Shown here: piece after piece, positions 60,368 to 63,682 of the stretch | Layout: every line of letters begins with the position of its first letter | Position numbering within the stretch: position 1 is the stretch's first letter | Origin: Bryobacteraceae bacterium | GTDB lineage: Bacteria; Acidobacteriota; Terriglobia; Bryobacterales; Bryobacteraceae | Assembly: GCA_026129905.1 (NCBI GenBank) | Contig: JAHCHE010000040.1 | Coordinates: 1-63,682, forward strand | Direction: 5' to 3' | Length of the DNA: 63,682 nucleotides | Translations under genes and position numbers: made by a program | Notes under the pieces: model-generated | The model's database searches: none | What the model was told of the DNA's origin: nothing | What the model saw: the letters and a program-made list of their open reading frames with translations, nothing else

Positions 60368-61591
60368 CTACCCGCCGCGTACTTCGCTGAGCCGCACGTT
60401 GCGGGTCTCGGGCAGAGCGAAGATCAGCGCCGCCCCGATGAGAAAGAACCCCGAGTTCAACGCGAGCGAAGGTCCCAGCCCGCTGCGGTCCGCCAGGGCC
60501 CCAACGGCGAAGGGCGCCAGCGCGCTTAGCGCCCGGCCGAAGTTGTACGAGAAGCCCTGGCCGGCCCCGCGGACCGCCGTGGGATAAAGCTCGGCCAGCA
60601 ACGCTCCGAACAGCGAGAAGTAACCCGAACCGAAGAAGCCCACGAACGGGCTCAGCGCCAGCAGCGCCGTCTCCGCCGACGCCCCTCCGAGCCGCGGCAT
60701 CGCGCCGTAGACCGGCGTCAGGGCGGCCGCGCCGAGCACGTACAGCAGAAAGGCCGGCCGCCTGCCCATCCAATCGGCGAGCCAGCCGAAGCTTATGTAT
60801 CCGGCCAGCGAGCCGAACTGCATGGCGAACATCCACCCGCTGGTGCGGACGATGCTGAGCCCCGCGCCGCCTTCGGCGACCGGCGCGGAAAGGAATCCCG
60901 GCAGCCAGGTGAACAGGCCCCAGTAGCCGAGCAGGACCGAGGTGGCCAGCGAAGTCGCGATCAGCGTACGGCGGCCGAGCGGACCGCGAAACAGGTCGAG
61001 GAACGTCATCTTCCTGCGCTCCGCCGACCAGACCTCCGGTTCCGACACTTTGCGCCGGATGAACGCCGTCAGCAGCGCCGGCAGAATTCCGACGACGAAC
61101 AGCACGCGCCACCCGAACCGCGGGAGGATCAGCGCGGACACGATCGCCGCCAGCATGTAGCCCAGCGCCCATCCGGATTGCATGAACGAGATCGCCTTGC
61201 CGCGGTGTTCCGGGGGCCAGCTTTCCGCCACCAGCACCGATCCCGCCGACCATTCGCCGCCCAGGCCCAGCCCGATCAGCCCGCGCCAAAGCAGCAGTTG
61301 CGCCAGGTTCTGCGACGTCGCCGCGCCCGCCGACGAGAGCGAGTACAGCAGGATCGTGTAGATGAGCGTGCGCCGGCGGCCGAGGCGATCCGCGATAACG
61401 CCCGCCGCGATTCCGCCGGCCGCCGAAGCGACGAGGGTGACCGAACTGACCAAGCCCGCCTGCGCGTTCGTCAGTCCGAACTCCGCCCGAATGCTCTGGA
61501 GCGCGAACACGTACAGCAGCACGTCCATCGCGTCCAGCATGAAACCGAGCATGGCCGCCCACAGCGCCATCCAGCGCGGTTCCGTTAGCAT
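60368..61591 (-). CDS. MFS transporter, metabolite:H+ / sialate-type symporter group
   Basis: From ATG 61591 the protein is 407 residues with 12 expected membrane helices. The MFS signatures are GVIADRLGRRRTLIYTILLY after helix 2 and FGWLADWMGRRPAFLLYVLG after helix 8; GLGLGGEWSAGSVLVAESWP is typical of the SP/AAHS-type symporters for aromatic acids, sialic acid or sugars. A GTG at 61618 directly behind AGGAG is an alternative start with too-tight spacing. It diverges from the sulfatase, 50 bp away. An uptake role for an organic acid or sugar is most likely. Confidence 0.9.
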   Translation of the reverse strand: MLTEPRWMALWAAMLGFMLDAMDVLLYVFALQSIRAEFGLTNAQAGLVSSVTLVASAAGGIAAGVIADRLGRRRTLIYTILLYSLSSAGAATSQNLAQLLLWRGLIGLGLGGEWSAGSVLVAESWPPEHRGKAISFMQSGWALGYMLAAIVSALILPRFGWRVLFVVGILPALLTAFIRRKVSEPEVWSAERRKMTFLDLFRGPLGRRTLIATSLATSVLLGYWGLFTWLPGFLSAPVAEGGAGLSIVRTSGWMFAMQFGSLAGYISFGWLADWMGRRPAFLLYVLGAAALTPVYGAMPRLGGASAETALLALSPFVGFFGSGYFSLFGALLAELYPTAVRGAGQGFSYNFGRALSALAPFAVGALADRSGLGPSLALNSGFFLIGAALIFALPETRNVRLSEVRGG

Positions 61592-61641
61592 CCTTGTTGT
61601 CAAGGGCCGCTCGGGCACTCCTGATACAATAGCGTCAACCG

Positions 61642-63078
61642 ATGACGCGGAAAGACTTCCTGAAGGCGGCGTCAGGAGCGGCGGCCGCGACATTGCTGGC
61701 GCAAACCAAGAAACGCAACCTGGTTTTCATCCTCGCCGACGACCACCGCTTCGACCAGTTGGGCTGTCTTGGGCATCCGTGGCTGAAGACGCCTCACCTC
61801 GACCGGCTGGCCCAGAAAGGCGTGCTGTTTGAAAACGCCTTCGTCACCACCTCGCTTTGTTCGCCGAGCCGGGCTTCGATCCTCACCGGCCAGTACGTGC
61901 ATTCGCACCAGGTGACCGATAACGTCTCGCCGCTTCCGGCGGGTCTGACGACGTTTCCCCAAGTCTTGCAGAAGCATGGGTACCGCACGGCCCTGATCGG
62001 GAAATGGCACATGGGCGGCGACAGCGACGAGCCCCGGCCGGGGTTCGATCACTGGGCGTCGTTCCGCGGGCAGGGCGATTACAACAACCCGACGATCAAC
62101 TTCAACGGCGACCGCCGGAAGACGCAGGGCTACGTCACCGACATTCTGACGGACGAGGCCGTGCGGTTCATCGACGAGAACCGCTCGAGGCCGTTCCTTC
62201 TGTACCTGGGGCACAAGGCGGTGCACGCCGATTTCTCTCCGGCGGAGCGGCACAAGGACTGGTACGGCGACGTCGAAATCCCGCGGCCCGCATCGATGGC
62301 CGACTCCGAGGAGAACTACCGCGGCAAGCCCGACTGGGTGCGGCGACAGCGGAATTCCTGGCACGGCGTCGACGGCATGTACGACCGCCGCGTGCGCTTC
62401 GACGATTTTGTGCGGAACTACTCGCGGACCCTGATGGCCATGGACGACAGCGTGGGCCGCGTGTACAACGAACTGGACGCAAAGGGCCTGTTGAACGACA
62501 CGCTGATCGTCTACATGGGCGACAACGGGTTCCTGTTCGGAGAGCACGGCCTGATCGACAAGCGCGCCATGTACGAGCCGTCGATCCGCGTGCCGATGAT
62601 CGCCCACTGTCCGGACCTGTTCGACGCCGGCCGCCGCGCGTCCGGGATGGCGCTGAACATCGACATCTGCCCGACCATGCTTGAAGCCGCCGGCGCGCCG
62701 ATACCCTCGTCGGTCCACGGCCGGTCGCTTCTGCCGCTGATCGCGGGCGAGGGCGACTGGCGAACGGAGTTCGTCTACGAGTACTACTGGGAGCGGGACT
62801 ATCCGCAGACGCCGACCGTGGTGGGACTGAGGACCGACCAATACGCCTACATGCGGTATCACGGCGTCTGGGACCTGGACGAGTTGTACGACATCAAGCG
62901 CGATCCCGGCCAGATGAACAACCTGCTCGGCAAAGTGCGAATCACCACCGAAAGCGGGCGGCTGTTCTACCAGATTTCCGATCCGGAGCTGAAGAAGCTG
63001 GTGTCCGATCTCGACGGGCGCATCGCGCGCGTGGTCCGAGAGACGGGCGGACGCATGGAACCCACCTGGAAGGGGTAG
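61642..63078 (+). CDS. Tat-exported type I sulfatase
   Basis: 478 residues with a leader (MTRKDFLKAASGAAAATLLA). The sulfatase core has LADDHRFDQLGCLGHP (metal-binding Asp pair 33-34), the formylglycine site CSPSR at 73-77 with Cys73, the KWHMGG motif and VYMGDNGFLFGEHG for the second metal-binding pair. It is a Cys-type sulfatase, matured by formylglycine-generating enzyme in aerobes. No maturase is in the window. It should act on sulfated glycans, in line with the rest of the exported hydrolases. Confidence 0.93.
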   Translation: MTRKDFLKAASGAAAATLLAQTKKRNLVFILADDHRFDQLGCLGHPWLKTPHLDRLAQKGVLFENAFVTTSLCSPSRASILTGQYVHSHQVTDNVSPLPAGLTTFPQVLQKHGYRTALIGKWHMGGDSDEPRPGFDHWASFRGQGDYNNPTINFNGDRRKTQGYVTDILTDEAVRFIDENRSRPFLLYLGHKAVHADFSPAERHKDWYGDVEIPRPASMADSEENYRGKPDWVRRQRNSWHGVDGMYDRRVRFDDFVRNYSRTLMAMDDSVGRVYNELDAKGLLNDTLIVYMGDNGFLFGEHGLIDKRAMYEPSIRVPMIAHCPDLFDAGRRASGMALNIDICPTMLEAAGAPIPSSVHGRSLLPLIAGEGDWRTEFVYEYYWERDYPQTPTVVGLRTDQYAYMRYHGVWDLDELYDIKRDPGQMNNLLGKVRITTESGRLFYQISDPELKKLVSDLDGRIARVVRETGGRMEPTWKG

Positions 63079-63172
63079 GCGCGCTCAGCCGCGCGAGGAT
63101 CTCGAGAACGTAAGCCACGCCTTTCGGCGCGCAAAGAGTCCGCTCCGGGGACGAATATAGAACCCAGACGAA

Positions 63173-63682
63173 CTATTTCGGCTTCACCGGATGTAAATTC
63201 GCATCCTTATTACCCGCATTGTTGCCGTTTACCGCGTTTGAAGCCGGCGCGTCGGCGTTCGAGGTCTCCGGCAGCGGAGCGGGAGCGGCGTCGGTTGGGT
63301 TCGTTCGGTTCGATTGGTTGGAAGCGGAGGCGGCGGCGGTCCGGGGGGCCGGCGCGGTTGGCTTCGTTTCGCCTCCGGCGGTTTGCGGTTCCGGTTCGAT
63401 CGGGCGGCCGAGCTGAGAAGGCGGTTGTTCCTCCGGCAGGTAGCCGGCTTGGCCGGTGCGGACCCGCTCGAGTTCCTTGAGGGCGCGGTAGTAGTCGCGG
63501 CGGGCCTGGGTCTGGTAACGGAGGATGAGGGCGAAAACGGCCGGGTCAGAGCCCCAGGCGGCGCCGGCGATCAACTCGCGGACGTCCTCGGCGGCGTCGG
63601 CCAATCGGGGTTCGGCTTCCTCGGGCTCCGGTTCGTGGATCTGGCCGGATTCGTCGGCGTAGGGGAACGGATAGGCGGGCGG
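63173..63682 (-). CDS. Partial gene, Pro/Ala/Asn-rich protein (N-terminus beyond window)
   Basis: The frame is open from the stop at 63173 to the right edge with no in-frame ATG, so the start is outside the window. The visible 169 residues begin with an acidic Pro/Glu stretch (HEPEPEEAEPRLADAAEDV), then a short helix (ALILRYQTQARRDYYRALKE) and a long low-complexity Pro/Ala/Ser/Thr/Asn tail ending GNKDANLHPVKPK. This looks like a disordered C-terminal region of a larger protein. The gap 63079-63172 is short and featureless. Confidence 0.6.
   Translation of the reverse strand, partial: PPAYPFPYADESGQIHEPEPEEAEPRLADAAEDVRELIAGAAWGSDPAVFALILRYQTQARRDYYRALKELERVRTGQAGYLPEEQPPSQLGRPIEPEPQTAGGETKPTAPAPRTAAASASNQSNRTNPTDAAPAPLPETSNADAPASNAVNGNNAGNKDANLHPVKPK

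Noticed and set aside
58737-61562. 941-codon minus-strand frame across the DUF362 and MFS genes
   Set aside because: It runs antisense to the DUF362 gene and in another frame through the MFS gene, both of which have clear family motifs. Its composition is typical of a high-GC shadow frame.
1-63682. CRISPR array, tRNA, rRNA, insertion sequence or prophage
   Set aside because: No regularly spaced repeats, no tRNA-like cloverleaf in the intergenic gaps, no transposase or phage structural genes. The only mobile remnant is the reverse transcriptase at 52950-53510.

Overview
The window is one contiguous stretch of high-GC, gene-dense chromosomal DNA. It most resembles an Acidobacteriota genome of the Solibacter/Bryobacter type (Bryobacterales). 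The reasons are three very large Oar-type TonB-dependent receptors with an N-terminal carboxypeptidase-regulatory-like domain and no SusD partner, many exported glycosidase-like proteins (GH29, GH33, GH32/43-like propellers, DUF1080, DUF4038/5060), an FG-GAP repeat protein, Tat-type leaders on enzymes that are often cytoplasmic, and the characteristic N-terminal regulator domain of the protein at 4998-6902. This is inference from family content; no rRNA, tRNA or other taxonomic marker is present.

Layout. 47-6902: a receptor-glycosidase operon (minus strand) diverging from a membrane regulator whose periplasmic part is a paralogue of that glycosidase. 6916-7943: a small MmcQ/YjbR protein and a metalloprotease relic. 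7944-12626: translationally coupled ABC ATPase, FtsX-type permease and AttH/CrtC-like lipocalin genes, then a YbjQ protein. 12629-19712: fucosidase, S9 peptidase, PHP-type metallohydrolase and a beta-propeller glycosidase. 19783-20405: STAS protein plus a small unknown. 20402-24046: FG-GAP protein, then a sigma / anti-sigma / YbjQ operon. 24203-31767: small membrane protein and ATP-grasp ligase, sialidase, SET-domain protein, an enolase-like/kinase pair, a sugar isomerase and an IclR regulator. 31936-39196: two tandem, closely related TonB-dependent receptors. 39560-48870: secreted protein, propeller glycosidase, GntP permease, pseudokinase-TonB fusion, nucleotidyltransferase, exported amidohydrolase / SelA-like pair, DUF1080 protein. 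48959-52883: cold-shock protein, NarL-type response regulator with repeated operator-like sites, tsaB coupled to a secreted glycosidase-like gene. 52950-53510: broken reverse transcriptase. 53755-63682: Gfo/Idh/MocA oxidoreductase, hpnE with a small membrane ORF in front, YCII protein, AbgT transporter, DUF362 protein, MFS transporter, sulfatase, and a partial proline/alanine-rich gene at the right edge.

How it works together. Most of the window looks like equipment of a polysaccharide and glycan scavenger: outer-membrane uptake, periplasmic hydrolysis of fucose-, sialic-acid-, sulfate- and fructose/arabinose-type substrates, inner-membrane permeases and intracellular sugar enzymes, under several local regulators. 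The most unusual items are the regulator with a glycosidase-fold sensor (4998-6902), a membrane pseudokinase fused to a TonB C-terminal domain (43514-44860), an enolase homologue altered at two catalytic positions (27673-28962), duplicated operator-like sites about six helical turns apart in front of the response regulator (50180-50265), and an intergenic double-hairpin repeat family (near 24100 and 39440). No CRISPR array, insertion sequence, phage region or RNA gene was recognised.
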